A program made the position numbers and the translations under genes. A stretch of 32,980 nucleotides of DNA, taken from the IMG/VR virus record IMGVR_UViG_3300032311_000816, positions 1 to 32,980 of that record; one strand, written 5' to 3'. Source of the stretch: a virus. Below the pieces are notes generated by a model, which was not told the DNA's origin, made no database searches, and worked only from the letters and a program-made list of their open reading frames with translations. Shown here one piece after another: positions 1-6,149 of the stretch. Positions within the stretch are counted from its first letter, which is position 1. Each line of letters begins with the position of its first letter.

Positions 1-465
1 ATTAGGATAATCTTTAAAAAATAAATCTAGATTCTGGCGAATATGAGGAGCAGAAATAATCTTCTTGCCGTTTCTGCTAAACATTCCATCTTTTGTTACA
101 ATACAACGAATACCATCAAGTTTAGGTTGGCTATAAACTGGATATTTAATTTCGTGATCTTCGTATTTTTGTGCAAGCATTGGCTCAAAGTATTGAACCT
201 TATTAATATCTTTAATAGATTCAAAGTAACCAGATTCTAATTTCTTCTTGCGTTTTGCTTCTGCTTCTTTGATTGCTTGTTCTTCTGGAGTAGTAGCATT
301 TGATCTGCCAGCATTTTTAATATCACAATCACTCCAGTTATTTGTTATTTTATTATCGCTATCAGTATGACCAGAGATCGTTCGGTATTGATTGCCTTTT
401 ACCTCGATAGTCCACTCTTGGACTTTGCCAGTTTTAGTCTTTTTATAAATTGTAGGTAATTTCAT
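1..465 (-). CDS. ATP-dependent DNA ligase, N-terminal part (runs off the window)
   Basis: Open frame of 155 codons from ATG at 465 to the window edge with no stop, so the C-terminal half lies outside. Residues 1-75 form a small WGR-like leader ending in a Lys/Glu-rich helix, as in some phage ligases. The nucleotidyltransferase motif I is KLDGIR, with the predicted adenylated lysine at residue 115. It is followed about 15 residues later by SRNGK, the usual next strand of this fold. The expected role is sealing nicks in phage DNA with ATP. A TTGACA/TATAAA promoter lies just upstream (474-500), with the start codon 8 bases below the -10 box. The RNA-ligase branch of the superfamily is less likely. 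Confidence is high for the superfamily and moderate for DNA ligase. Confidence 0.85.
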   Translation of the reverse strand, partial: MKLPTIYKKTKTGKVQEWTIEVKGNQYRTISGHTDSDNKITNNWSDCDIKNAGRSNATTPEEQAIKEAEAKRKKKLESGYFESIKDINKVQYFEPMLAQKYEDHEIKYPVYSQPKLDGIRCIVTKDGMFSRNGKKIISAPHIRQNLDLFFKDYPN

Positions 466-473
466 AGTCTCAG

Positions 474-500
474 TTTATACTGGACTAGCCAACTTGTCAA
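474..500 (-). promoter_or_regulatory. Sigma70-type promoter of the ligase gene
   Basis: On the minus strand TTGACA (495-500) and TATAAA (474-479) are 15 bases apart, slightly short of the optimum. The start codon at 465 is 8 bases below the -10 box. The -35 box overlaps the stop codon of the AbrB-like gene. Confidence 0.5.
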
Positions 501-685
501 ATTTTATTTTTTTTTGATTTAGAAGGACTTGCAACTTTCAATAAACTCCAACTACCATCTTTGTTATCTTGCCAATCAATCGTATCACCGATTTTCCATC
601 CCATTTTATTCATTAAAGAATCTGGTATCTCAATATACTGGTATCCATCTTGCTCTTTAACTTTAAGAATGTGTGGTTTTTTCAT
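497..685 (-). CDS. AbrB/SpoVT-like small protein
   Basis: A 62-aa protein whose first 50 residues look like a swapped-hairpin AbrB/MazE-type domain: a basic beta strand (ILKVKEQ), then IEIPDSLMNKMGWKIGDTI, then a strand ending WSLLKV, followed by a Lys/Ser tail. Family members bind DNA as dimers, as transition-state regulators or antitoxins. No toxin partner is adjacent, so a regulatory role is the safer inference. The ATG overlaps the stop of the upstream gene by four bases (ATGA), which suggests translational coupling. The identification rests on pattern only. Confidence 0.6.
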   Translation of the reverse strand: MKKPHILKVKEQDGYQYIEIPDSLMNKMGWKIGDTIDWQDNKDGSWSLLKVASPSKSKKNKI

Positions 686-1329
686 CTTGGCGTTAAAATG
701 TTTATTAATTTTCTAATACCTTTCCATTGTAACCAATTCAAGAATCTTATGATATGATTTATTCCAGCAGAAAGTTTCCATTCAACAAGATTCATAGTCT
801 TAACATAATATTTAAAATAAAAACTATAAACTGGACATCTCATTTTTCTTTCGTGATCGTCTAATTGTTTTTTAAATTTTTCATCTAATTCTATTCTTGT
901 TCCAGATGAATTTTTTTCTATGGGCTTAATTAAGGATATTTCTGTTAGTAGACCTTCAACTACGACACATTTCCAATCTGGAAACCAATCATAGCTTTCT
1001 TTATCTTGACCAAGAACATAAGTTCCAAAAGTAAATGTTCCAGTATAATCATCTCTAAATACTTCTTCTTCGCTATCTTTTACCAATTTATTCTTATTAA
1101 AAAATTCACCAAATCTGCTACCATCTTTTACATAATCTGGATTATCTTCCCAATGGCTAGTTATTTTTAATTCATATAATCTATAATCACGGATAATATA
1201 AGTAGCCATTACATTATCTTCTAACTCTTTTGTTTGAAATTCTTCTTTCTTAAAGTCAATGTTAAGAGCTTTTAACTCGTCATTAAGAGGTAAATCTTGC
1301 TCGACCTTGATATAATTAAACATTCCCAT
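682..1329 (-). CDS. Conserved phage hypothetical protein
   Basis: 215 aa, no recognised enzyme motif. The opening MGMFNYIKVEQDLPL resembles a class of phage orphans that start MGMFDYI. The middle is acidic and aromatic (DWFPDWKCVVVEG), and the C-terminal 45 residues are basic (RFLNWLQWKGIRK), possibly an amphipathic helix. A canonical promoter (TTGACA-16-TATAAT, 1337-1364) ends 7 bases above the ATG, so this is the first gene of its transcript and probably leaderless. It is coupled to the AbrB-like gene downstream by a 4-base overlap. Function unknown. Confidence 0.75.
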   Translation of the reverse strand: MGMFNYIKVEQDLPLNDELKALNIDFKKEEFQTKELEDNVMATYIIRDYRLYELKITSHWEDNPDYVKDGSRFGEFFNKNKLVKDSEEEVFRDDYTGTFTFGTYVLGQDKESYDWFPDWKCVVVEGLLTEISLIKPIEKNSSGTRIELDEKFKKQLDDHERKMRCPVYSFYFKYYVKTMNLVEWKLSAGINHIIRFLNWLQWKGIRKLINILTPR

Positions 1330-1336
1330 ATACTAT

Positions 1337-1364
1337 ATTATATGCTAATTTTATGTATTGTCAA
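1337..1364 (-). promoter_or_regulatory. Canonical sigma70 promoter, near-leaderless
   Basis: TTGACA (1359-1364) and TATAAT (1337-1342) on the minus strand with a 16-base spacer, both boxes perfect. The ATG at 1329 sits 7 bases below the -10, about where transcription would start. The promoter begins just after the stop of the 29-codon ORF upstream. Confidence 0.8.
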
Positions 1365-1367
1365 GTT

Positions 1368-1457
1368 TTACCAATGATGAATTGCATTTATAATAAGCAC
1401 AATATTAGCTATCACACCTAATATAACAATAAACATTTCATATAACTTATGTGTCAT
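1368..1457 (-). CDS. Candidate 29-aa single-pass membrane peptide
   Basis: A small frame starting MTHKLYEM, followed by a continuous hydrophobic run (FIVILGVIANIVLII) and ending NAIHHW. It fills the only gap between the gene at 1473 and the next promoter, and stops 4 bases before that promoter's -35 box. That fit suggests a real gene. There is no good Shine-Dalgarno sequence. It resembles in kind the tiny membrane ORF at 12732. Function unknown; small phage membrane peptides are often inhibitors or lysis accessories, but nothing here shows that. Confidence 0.4.
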   Translation of the reverse strand: MTHKLYEMFIVILGVIANIVLIINAIHHW

Positions 1458-1472
1458 AGTTTATTTTTTAGA

Positions 1473-1709
1473 TCAACTTCCGTAAAAAAAGTTTTTTCTA
1501 TTTCCTCTTGCTATCTTGTGACCTTTATAAGTCTTACCAAACGAACTTCTATTTCCACCAATACCCATAAAACGATTACGAACTACTTTTTGTAATTCTT
1601 TATTATATAAATCTGGATTGTTTGTTTTACAAAAACGCATCCAAGAATTATCTTGAAATTCTTTTTCTACTTGTTCTTGGATTTTACCTTTAGTATGCCA
1701 TTTATTCAT
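1473..1709 (-). CDS. Small basic hypothetical protein
   Basis: 78 aa, strongly basic. The N-terminal half is helical (GKIQEQVEKEFQDNSWMRF), and the C-terminal half is Gly/Arg/Lys-rich (GIGGNRSSFGKTYKGHKIARGNRK), the kind of tail that contacts nucleic acid. It starts inside the last codons of the UV endonuclease gene with a 4-base overlap and so is co-translated with it. I do not recognise the family. Confidence 0.65.
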   Translation of the reverse strand: MNKWHTKGKIQEQVEKEFQDNSWMRFCKTNNPDLYNKELQKVVRNRFMGIGGNRSSFGKTYKGHKIARGNRKNFFYGS

Positions 1710-2608
1710 AGTTTAGCAAAAGATTGTTCTTTCATTTTTAATTCAAAATCTACATCTATATTATCATAACCATAAGTATTTGGCAAGTTTTTTGCGTAGT
1801 CTGCGTGTTTGCGTGGATTCTTGTGACCATCAATGCTTTCGGAGTAATGAAATAGTGGAGTATGATTGCCCCAAGTAATTCGTGCAAGATGAAATGCTTG
1901 TTCCTCTGATAGATTATCTGGATGGCATTTGTGATGAAGATAATCGAAGGTAATAGGAATATTAGATACAGAATGAAAATACTTCATAAGTTTCTTAACT
2001 GACCAGCAAGTATCTTTATCATCATTTTCTATTACTAATCTAGACTTAACATCATCTGATAGTCTTTGAAAGTTGCTCATAAACTTTTTAACTATATCAT
2101 TTAGATTGCCCTTGGAATTATGTATGTGCATATTCATAGGTGCATCATAGTTTAGTGGACAACCAATTTGCGTCATAAACCAACCATAGTGATTTAATTC
2201 TTTGATTGTTTTAGTGATTGCATTTTCATTATCACTTGCAAGAACATTAAATTCACTAGGATGGCAAGATACTCTTACATTCCTAGATTGAATAAGATTT
2301 TTGATAGTATCAAATGATACTAATATCTTATGATAGTCTGGTAAATCTTCTAGCTTTACATTAGCTTTGTCATAAGTAATAAGAGGAAATAGATCAGAAG
2401 AAATTCTGTAAGTATGATTATGGTCTGCACAATACTTTATGTATTGATATGTAGTTGTCATATTGTTTAATATTCTAGAAGAAAGAGTAGATAACGCTTC
2501 TGATCTAGACATAGCAGAGAAACGAGCATAAGTCATAGTATTGAACTTGATAGGATTATCTTGTTCAGTTAGACTTAATACAATACAACAAACTCCTTTT
2601 CTCATCAT
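1706..2608 (-). CDS. uvsE: UV damage endonuclease (UvdE/UvsE family)
   Basis: 300 aa, the normal length for the family. The protein is a TIM barrel that uses divalent metal ions to nick DNA 5' of UV photoproducts. Family hallmarks in order are YRISSDLFPLITY, VSCHPSEFNVLAS, LVIENDDK, ITFDYLHHKCHP and LFHYSES followed by HADY. The His/Glu/Asp residues in these are the expected metal ligands. It would give the phage light-independent repair of cyclobutane dimers and 6-4 products. The frame opens with two consecutive Met codons; the second (2605) lies where transcription from the promoter at 2612-2640 should begin. Its stop overlaps the start of the 78-aa gene. Confidence 0.9.
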   Translation of the reverse strand: MMRKGVCCIVLSLTEQDNPIKFNTMTYARFSAMSRSEALSTLSSRILNNMTTTYQYIKYCADHNHTYRISSDLFPLITYDKANVKLEDLPDYHKILVSFDTIKNLIQSRNVRVSCHPSEFNVLASDNENAITKTIKELNHYGWFMTQIGCPLNYDAPMNMHIHNSKGNLNDIVKKFMSNFQRLSDDVKSRLVIENDDKDTCWSVKKLMKYFHSVSNIPITFDYLHHKCHPDNLSEEQAFHLARITWGNHTPLFHYSESIDGHKNPRKHADYAKNLPNTYGYDNIDVDFELKMKEQSFAKL

Positions 2609-2611
2609 TCA

Positions 2612-2640
2612 AATATAATATAAGTTATAAAATTTGTCAA
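2612..2640 (-). promoter_or_regulatory. Sigma70 promoter of the UV endonuclease gene
   Basis: TTGACA (2635-2640) and TATATT (2612-2617) on the minus strand, 17 bases apart. The -10 box is 3 bases from the first ATG and 6 from the second, so the message is predicted to be leaderless from the second Met. The -35 box touches the stop codon of the upstream gene. Confidence 0.65.
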
Positions 2641-3018
2641 TTATACTTTCTCAAAGAATCCAAAGCTATTTAACCTTGTTGTGCCGTGGAACTTATATTT
2701 GATGGTAAAACTTTCTGGCTCAATAATAGATAAGAATTTCTTACCTTCTTCTGTTTCATACAAATAATAATCTTGACCTATGATACATTCTATTCTGCAC
2801 TCAAAACTATCAACAAAAGTATTCCATTCGTGAAGCGAAACTAACGCATCATATTCTGCCTTAATTTCTTCTAATCTGGTTTCTATTTTTTTATTTAGAT
2901 TTAAATGTCTAACTTGTTGTAGCTTACCAAGATCAGCAAGTTCAATTTTTGGAGCAGAATATTCGGCTATGTAATAAGAACTTGCCCGATTTTCTAGGAC
3001 TCTTTTCGGGTCTGTCAT
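2641..3018 (-). CDS. DUF2452-like hypothetical protein
   Basis: 125 aa. After an N-terminal stretch it has a coiled helix (IETRLEEIKAEYDALVSLHEWN), then a beta-rich C-terminal part (IIGQDYYLYETEEGKKFLSIIEPESF) ending TTRLNSFGFFEKV. This order of helix, YYLYE, FLSLI-like strand and RLNS matches what I remember of the DUF2452 family, which has no known function. The start overlaps the stop of the 58-aa gene upstream by four bases. Confidence 0.6.
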   Translation of the reverse strand: MTDPKRVLENRASSYYIAEYSAPKIELADLGKLQQVRHLNLNKKIETRLEEIKAEYDALVSLHEWNTFVDSFECRIECIIGQDYYLYETEEGKKFLSIIEPESFTIKYKFHGTTRLNSFGFFEKV

Positions 3019-3191
3019 CTGTAAATGTATGTGGATGAACCATCTTTGTTTTTTAATTCTTTTTTAATCAACGACTTATCTTTATCATCTGACCAGATTA
3101 TACTATCAAAGTTTTGCTTAAACCTATTAGAGAAACAATTTCTTGGTTTATCTCCCTTTCCAGCCCCATTATTTGCACTTTTTTCATTCAT
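3015..3191 (-). CDS. 58-aa conserved phage small protein
   Basis: A short basic protein opening MNEKSANNGAGKGDKPRNC. The pattern GKGDKPRNCFSNRFKQNFDSIIW resembles a widespread phage small-protein type in which a GDKPR segment precedes a FxxNFDxIxW helix. Its function is not known. The TGA stop overlaps the next ATG (4 bases), tying it to the DUF2452-like gene. The ATG abuts the first TATATTTG arm of the repeat array, so its own promoter may lie within the repeats, though I see no TTGACA there. Confidence 0.7.
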   Translation of the reverse strand: MNEKSANNGAGKGDKPRNCFSNRFKQNFDSIIWSDDKDKSLIKKELKNKDGSSTYIYR

Positions 3192-3322
3192 ATATTTGAC
3201 TTTTTTCTGTTAGCAAATACGACTCTCTATATTTGAGATTTATTGATTCACAAATATAGCTATATTTGGAACATTTCTATTCACAAATACAGCTATATTT
3301 GGGATTTTTCTATTAGCAAATA
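3191..3322. repeat. Array of four ~35-base palindromic repeats (TATATTTG ... CAAATA)
   Basis: Four units, each TATATTTG, a 13-15 base T-rich spacer and CAAATA, with TATATTTG at 3191, 3228, 3261 and 3294 (periods 37, 33, 33). The junction of units 2 and 3 is a perfect 18-base palindrome, CAAATATAGCTATATTTG (3251-3268), and the next junction (3284-3301) differs from it by one base. A fifth copy lies at 3655-3684, on the other side of the exported-protein gene and directly against its promoter. Possible roles are operator sites for a dimeric repressor, iterons of a replication origin, or weak hairpins in the RNA. Confidence 0.8.
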
Positions 3323-3616
3323 TTACTTTTTGAAATCGCCAAGATCACGATCAAAAGAAAACTTGCCAGTCTTTTCTACAAGAGTATCGTAAGTTTCTTC
3401 TGTACAATCTGCCATTGTAGTAAAAGGTGAGATTACTGCAAAGATACCAAATGCACCAATTGTTGCTGCGGTTGAGATTGGACGAACAAATACTAGATCT
3501 CCAGCAGATAGAAAACCATCTGCTACTGGAGTAGACTCTGCTTGAGTGCCAGTATCAGCCAATCCTAAAGAAGCACAAAATAGTGCGATTAATGCTAGTG
3601 TCTTAATTTTATTCAT
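3323..3616 (-). CDS. Small exported protein, host-like 'multidrug transporter' orphan family
   Basis: 97 aa with a clear signal peptide (MNKIKTLALIALFCASLGLA). The mature part has VFVRPISTAATIGAFGIFAVISPF, a hydrophobic segment that could be a second membrane span, then an acidic Cys-containing stretch and FSFDRDLGDF at the end. A VRP...FTF.RPLGDF pattern is familiar from a small proteobacterial family usually labelled 'multidrug transporter' without evidence. The gene stands alone between copies of the palindromic repeat and has its own consensus promoter. It looks like an accessory gene taken from a host. Confidence 0.65.
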   Translation of the reverse strand: MNKIKTLALIALFCASLGLADTGTQAESTPVADGFLSAGDLVFVRPISTAATIGAFGIFAVISPFTTMADCTEETYDTLVEKTGKFSFDRDLGDFKK

Positions 3617-3624
3617 ATTGGTAT

Positions 3625-3653
3625 ATTATATATGGTTATTATGGTTTTGTCAA
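3625..3653 (-). promoter_or_regulatory. Perfect consensus sigma70 promoter
   Basis: TTGACA (3648-3653), 17 bases, TATAAT (3625-3630) on the minus strand. The ATG at 3616 is 8 bases below the -10. The fifth palindromic repeat begins 2 bases above the -35 box, so a protein bound there could block or assist RNA polymerase. Confidence 0.85.
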
Positions 3654-3654
3654 C

Positions 3655-3684
3655 TATATTTGGCATTTTTTCGTTAGCAAATAT
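3655..3684. repeat. Fifth copy of the TATATTTG...CAAATA repeat
   Basis: TATATTTG (3655-3662) and CAAATAT (3678-3684) enclose a T-rich spacer like that of the four-unit array at 3191-3322. It lies between the promoter of the exported-protein gene and tRNA-Ser. Confidence 0.75.
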
Positions 3685-3691
3685 GATATTT

Positions 3692-3778
3692 CGGAACGAG
3701 TAGGATTCGAACCTACGGATGGAGTGAACCATCGGAAGTTTAGTAAACTTCTGCTTTAGACCACTCAGCCATCGTTCC
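3692..3778 (-). tRNA. tRNA-Ser with anticodon ACU
   Basis: Class II tRNA. Acceptor stem GGAACGA/TCGTTCC, D arm GCTGAGTGGTCTAAAGC, anticodon stem GAAGT/ACTTC with loop TTACTAA, a long variable arm closed by GATGG/CCATC, and T arm GTAGG-TTCGAAT-CCTAC. Discriminator G73 and the long variable arm fit serine. The anticodon reads ACU, matching codon AGU; the usual bacterial isoacceptor is GCU. CCA is not encoded. Confidence 0.88.
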
Positions 3779-3781
3779 AAA

Positions 3782-3853
3782 CTGCCTAACTAGGATTTGA
3801 ACCTAGAACATCTTCATTAACAGTGAAGCGCACTACCCTTGTGCTATTAGGCA
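3782..3853 (-). tRNA. tRNA-Asn (GUU)
   Basis: Acceptor TGCCTAA/TTAGGCA, D stem GCAC/GTGC, anticodon stem CTTCA/TGAAG with loop CTGTTAA (anticodon GUU), T arm CTAGG-TTCAAAT-CCTAG, discriminator G. The U1-A72 pair and G73 match bacterial tRNA-Asn. CCA is not encoded. It lies 3 bases from tRNA-Ser and 5 bases from the next gene. Confidence 0.93.
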
Positions 3854-3858
3854 AAATC

Positions 3859-4149
3859 TTAATTATTATTTTCTGCGACACCATTAATATGACTTTTAAT
3901 TAAATTATAAATTCTTACCTCTTCTGGATTAGCTTCTCTTTCGACCTTGTCTAAAGAAGAAAAAGCGTATTCCTTTAATTGATGATGCTTAAATCTATAC
4001 AATTTATTTCCACCATTAGTATGAGAGTATTCTATATGTCTAAATGGTAAATCTTCACCCTTTATTTTATAAAGTGTGCCTAGTTTAAGGTTCACCTCTT
4101 CTGGAGGAAAAACTCCATCAATAAAATTTAAAATTTTTATCCAGTTCAT
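3859..4149 (-). CDS. Hypothetical protein
   Basis: 96 aa, mixed alpha/beta, no recognised motif. It starts with an amphipathic helix (MNWIKILNFIDGVF). The segment NLKLGTLYKIKGEDLPFRHIEY could be a small beta-barrel strand pair, and the tail is acidic and Asn-rich. It overlaps the glycosyltransferase gene by four bases (ATGA) and so is probably co-expressed with it. Function unknown. Confidence 0.65.
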   Translation of the reverse strand: MNWIKILNFIDGVFPPEEVNLKLGTLYKIKGEDLPFRHIEYSHTNGGNKLYRFKHHQLKEYAFSSLDKVEREANPEEVRIYNLIKSHINGVAENNN

Positions 4150-4895
4150 ATATTTTCTTTCTGTTCACTCCTGTATTTTTCTAAATTTTTAAGCCAAAGT
4201 TTAAAATCTCCATTCCATTTTTTACTTCCTACATGAGAACAAGTCATTTCATCATCAAGATAAATCTTTTCTCCAGAATCTTGCCATTTTTTGCAGAAAT
4301 AAACATCCTCACTATAAAATTTTCCATCTACAATAGATGTTTGGAAAACATTTCTATTATCTTTTTGCTTTTCAGAGTCGTAAAGTTCACTAGTTTCCCA
4401 AATCTTTTTAATCGCTCTTTTACTTAACCTTAAAAATCCAGTTCCAATACTATCAACTTCTAATAGACCAGTATCCTTGTCTCTAGGTATTGGCCATTGT
4501 AAACATTTTATATTATATAACTCAATATCGCTTTTTTTTACAACTGGACACCCAACAAAATCTACTGGATGTTGAAGTAGTCTTAGGAATTGCTCTGGTT
4601 GCCATTCTTGATCGGAATCAATAAAAACTAAATCATCTAAGTCATTAGTATATGCCATTTTAAAAATATCATTTCTAGCTACTTGAAGAATGCTTTCATA
4701 ACATAGTTGGACTGGAAAAACTTGAATTTGATTTTGTGAGCATAATCCGACAGTGTTTAAAACAGAATGCAAATACACAACCTCTACTCTGCCATCGTGA
4801 CAAGGAGTGCCTAATAGGACTCTTCTTGTTTTCGTGTTTAATTTAGCTTCTTCGTTTACCATTCTCAATGGTCGAATATCGTTAGACTTTTTCAT
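4146..4895 (-). CDS. GT-A fold glycosyltransferase
   Basis: 249 aa. The protein opens a Rossmann-like domain with VLLGTPCHDGRVEVVYLHSVLNT, then ESILQVARNDIFKMA followed by the DxD-type metal/nucleotide-sugar motif in LVFIDSDQEW (about residue 93). Acceptor-side elements follow: VDSIGTGFLRLSKRAI, then FYSEDVYFCKKW and a late His (CSHVG). These are typical of small phage and bacterial GT2-like enzymes that add a sugar to DNA, a virion protein or a surface glycan. The substrate cannot be told from sequence. It overlaps the 64-aa gene by one base (TAATG). Confidence 0.78.
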   Translation of the reverse strand: MKKSNDIRPLRMVNEEAKLNTKTRRVLLGTPCHDGRVEVVYLHSVLNTVGLCSQNQIQVFPVQLCYESILQVARNDIFKMAYTNDLDDLVFIDSDQEWQPEQFLRLLQHPVDFVGCPVVKKSDIELYNIKCLQWPIPRDKDTGLLEVDSIGTGFLRLSKRAIKKIWETSELYDSEKQKDNRNVFQTSIVDGKFYSEDVYFCKKWQDSGEKIYLDDEMTCSHVGSKKWNGDFKLWLKNLEKYRSEQKENI

Positions 4896-5089
4896 TAGCG
4901 TTTGTTTTTTCGATTAGATTTCTTTTTTGGTTTTACATATTTCCAAACTTTACCATTTATATCTAGGTCAACGCTCCAAAGCATAATTTTATTATATACT
5001 TTAAATCCATATCCATCGCCCCATTCCATAGTCGTTCTGCTTATAATATCACCAATATAATATAAAATTTTAGATAGCAGAAGTCTCAT
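4895..5089 (-). CDS. Small conserved phage protein
   Basis: 64 aa: MRLLLSKILYYIGDIISR, a hydrophobic N-terminal helix, then WGDGYGFKVYNKIMLWSVDLDINGKVW and a Lys/Arg/Asn tail. The hydrophobic start and basic end suggest a peripheral membrane or nucleic-acid-linked protein. I recall similar small phage proteins but no assigned function. It is the first gene after the promoter at 5097-5125, with the ATG 7 bases below the -10 box, and is coupled to the glycosyltransferase. Confidence 0.7.
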   Translation of the reverse strand: MRLLLSKILYYIGDIISRTTMEWGDGYGFKVYNKIMLWSVDLDINGKVWKYVKPKKKSNRKNKR

Positions 5090-5096
5090 ATATTAT

Positions 5097-5125
5097 ATGA
5101 TATATTGAATATTCACTTTTGTCAA
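5097..5125 (-). promoter_or_regulatory. Sigma70 promoter of the glycosyltransferase operon
   Basis: TTGACA (5120-5125), 17 bases, TATCAT (5097-5102) on the minus strand, 7 bases above the ATG at 5089. It would drive the 64-aa gene, the glycosyltransferase, the 96-aa gene and possibly the two tRNAs. Confidence 0.72.
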
Positions 5126-5169
5126 ATATAAACTTGTTATTAAATATAATTAAAGGTATAATAATTTCA

Positions 5170-5667
5170 ATGCGTAAATGCTTGAATTGCCAAGGAAATA
5201 TTCCAAATAAGATCGAACATAATGGTAAAACAATAAACACTCAAAGAAGGAAATATTGCACAACTTGCTCTCCAATTGGTAGTCATAATACGAGTAAAAT
5301 ACATTTACCAAAAACATTAAACAAAACATCTGCAAAAAATTATCAAATAATGAACCAAGAAGAAAAGAAAGCTTTCAATAAGAAACATTACAAAGAAAGC
5401 TGTAAAAAAAGAAGAGATGAGAGAAAAAGAGATTTAGTAGAAACTTTTGGAGGAAAATGTACTATATGTGGATATGATGAGAACATCCATAATCTTCATT
5501 TTCATCATTTAGATCCAACCTTAAAAGAATTTGAGGTTAATACAAAAAACTTATCTAGTAAAACTTGGGAGAAAGTTCTTAAAGAAGCTGAAAAGTGTGT
5601 TCTAGTTTGTGGTCATTGTCATACTAATATACATTATCCACAGGGTAAAAATTGGAAGAATAGATGA
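5170..5667 (+). CDS. HNH endonuclease, probably a free-standing homing enzyme
   Basis: 165 aa from the Met at 5170; an in-frame Met at 5119 would add 17 hydrophobic residues that do not look native. The N-terminal part has a zinc-binding pattern (CLNCQGNI...KYCTTC). The basic middle leads to a C-terminal HNH domain: CTICGYDE, HFHHLDP (the ββα catalytic His pair), then CVLVCGHCHTNIH with two more Cys and the last His. Such genes are typical phage selfish endonucleases. It is the only plus-strand gene in the first 12.8 kb, squeezed between a minus-strand promoter and tRNA-Thr, and its stop codon touches the tRNA's last base. Insertion by transfer is likely. Confidence 0.85.
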   Translation: MRKCLNCQGNIPNKIEHNGKTINTQRRKYCTTCSPIGSHNTSKIHLPKTLNKTSAKNYQIMNQEEKKAFNKKHYKESCKKRRDERKRDLVETFGGKCTICGYDENIHNLHFHHLDPTLKEFEVNTKNLSSKTWEKVLKEAEKCVLVCGHCHTNIHYPQGKNWKNR

Positions 5668-5738
5668 GCCAGAAATCGGATTCGAACCGATGACCTACGG
5701 TTTACAAAACCGTTGCACTACCGCTGTGCTATTCTGGC
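5667..5738 (-). tRNA. tRNA-Thr (UGU)
   Basis: Acceptor GCCAGAA/TTCTGGC, D stem GCAC/GTGC, anticodon stem ACGGT/ACCGT with loop TTTGTAA (anticodon UGU), T arm ATCGG-TTCGAAT-CCGAT. CCA is not encoded. Its first 21 bases are also the last codons and stop of the cytidylyltransferase gene on the same strand. Its last base overlaps the stop of the opposing HNH gene. Confidence 0.93.
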
Positions 5739-6143
5739 GTTTTCAACTCTAGCTCTTAATTCGCTAGATGAAAATACATGCTTTCTTTTATGATAATGTA
5801 TTTCAATTCCATTATCAAGACAATATTGTTTTGCAGTAAATTCTTTATTGATATACTCTTCGCTTAAGAATCTAATATCTATTTTTTGAGTTTTAATTAA
5901 TTGTTCAAGATCATATTCAGTATTATATAATAAGATTTCATCTACATATTTACAGGCTTGAAGTTGAACATATCTTTCATAAACACTTTGAACGGGTTTG
6001 TTTTTAACATCTGGTCGATCAATAGTCGGATCAATTTGAAGTCCAACTTTTAAATAATCACATAAATCTTTTTCCATTCTTAACATCGTTACATGTCCAG
6101 CGTGAAATAAATCAAAACTACTACAATTAAATCCTATTTTCAT
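5718..6143 (-). CDS. Cytidylyltransferase-like nucleotidyltransferase (TagD type)
   Basis: 141 aa, the size of glycerol-3-phosphate cytidylyltransferase. The nucleotide-binding HxGH motif is HAGH at residues 14-17 after a GFNCSSFDLF strand. The second signature near the C terminus is FSSSELRARV, equivalent to the ISSTxxR motif. The family transfers CMP (or AMP) to a phosphorylated alcohol or sugar to make an activated precursor, so this may supply a donor for a glycosyltransferase. The final codons overlap tRNA-Thr by 21 bases. The substrate is not determined. Confidence 0.83.
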   Translation of the reverse strand: MKIGFNCSSFDLFHAGHVTMLRMEKDLCDYLKVGLQIDPTIDRPDVKNKPVQSVYERYVQLQACKYVDEILLYNTEYDLEQLIKTQKIDIRFLSEEYINKEFTAKQYCLDNGIEIHYHKRKHVFSSSELRARVENARIAQR

Positions 6144-6149
6144 ATAACA

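Noticed and set aside
43-240. A 65-codon plus-strand frame
   Set aside because: It lies wholly antisense to the ligase gene, whose motif I is unmistakable; likewise other antisense frames over terminase, nrdB, portal and sigma genes show only low-complexity Phe/Ile/Tyr-rich sequence.
497-685. AbrB-like protein as the antitoxin of a toxin-antitoxin pair
   Set aside because: The neighbours (a 215-aa phage orphan and a DNA ligase) do not resemble toxins such as MazF, VapC or Doc.
3191-3322. TATATTTG units as Bacteroidetes-type promoters (TAnnTTTG)
   Set aside because: The -7 consensus matches, but the upstream TTTG is about 25 bases away instead of roughly 19-21, and this same region carries perfect TTGACA/TATAAT promoters, so a Bacteroidetes sigma factor is not supported.
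3191-3322. Repeat array as a CRISPR
   Set aside because: The spacers are nearly identical T-rich sequences of 13-15 bases, the periods are too short and no cas gene is near.
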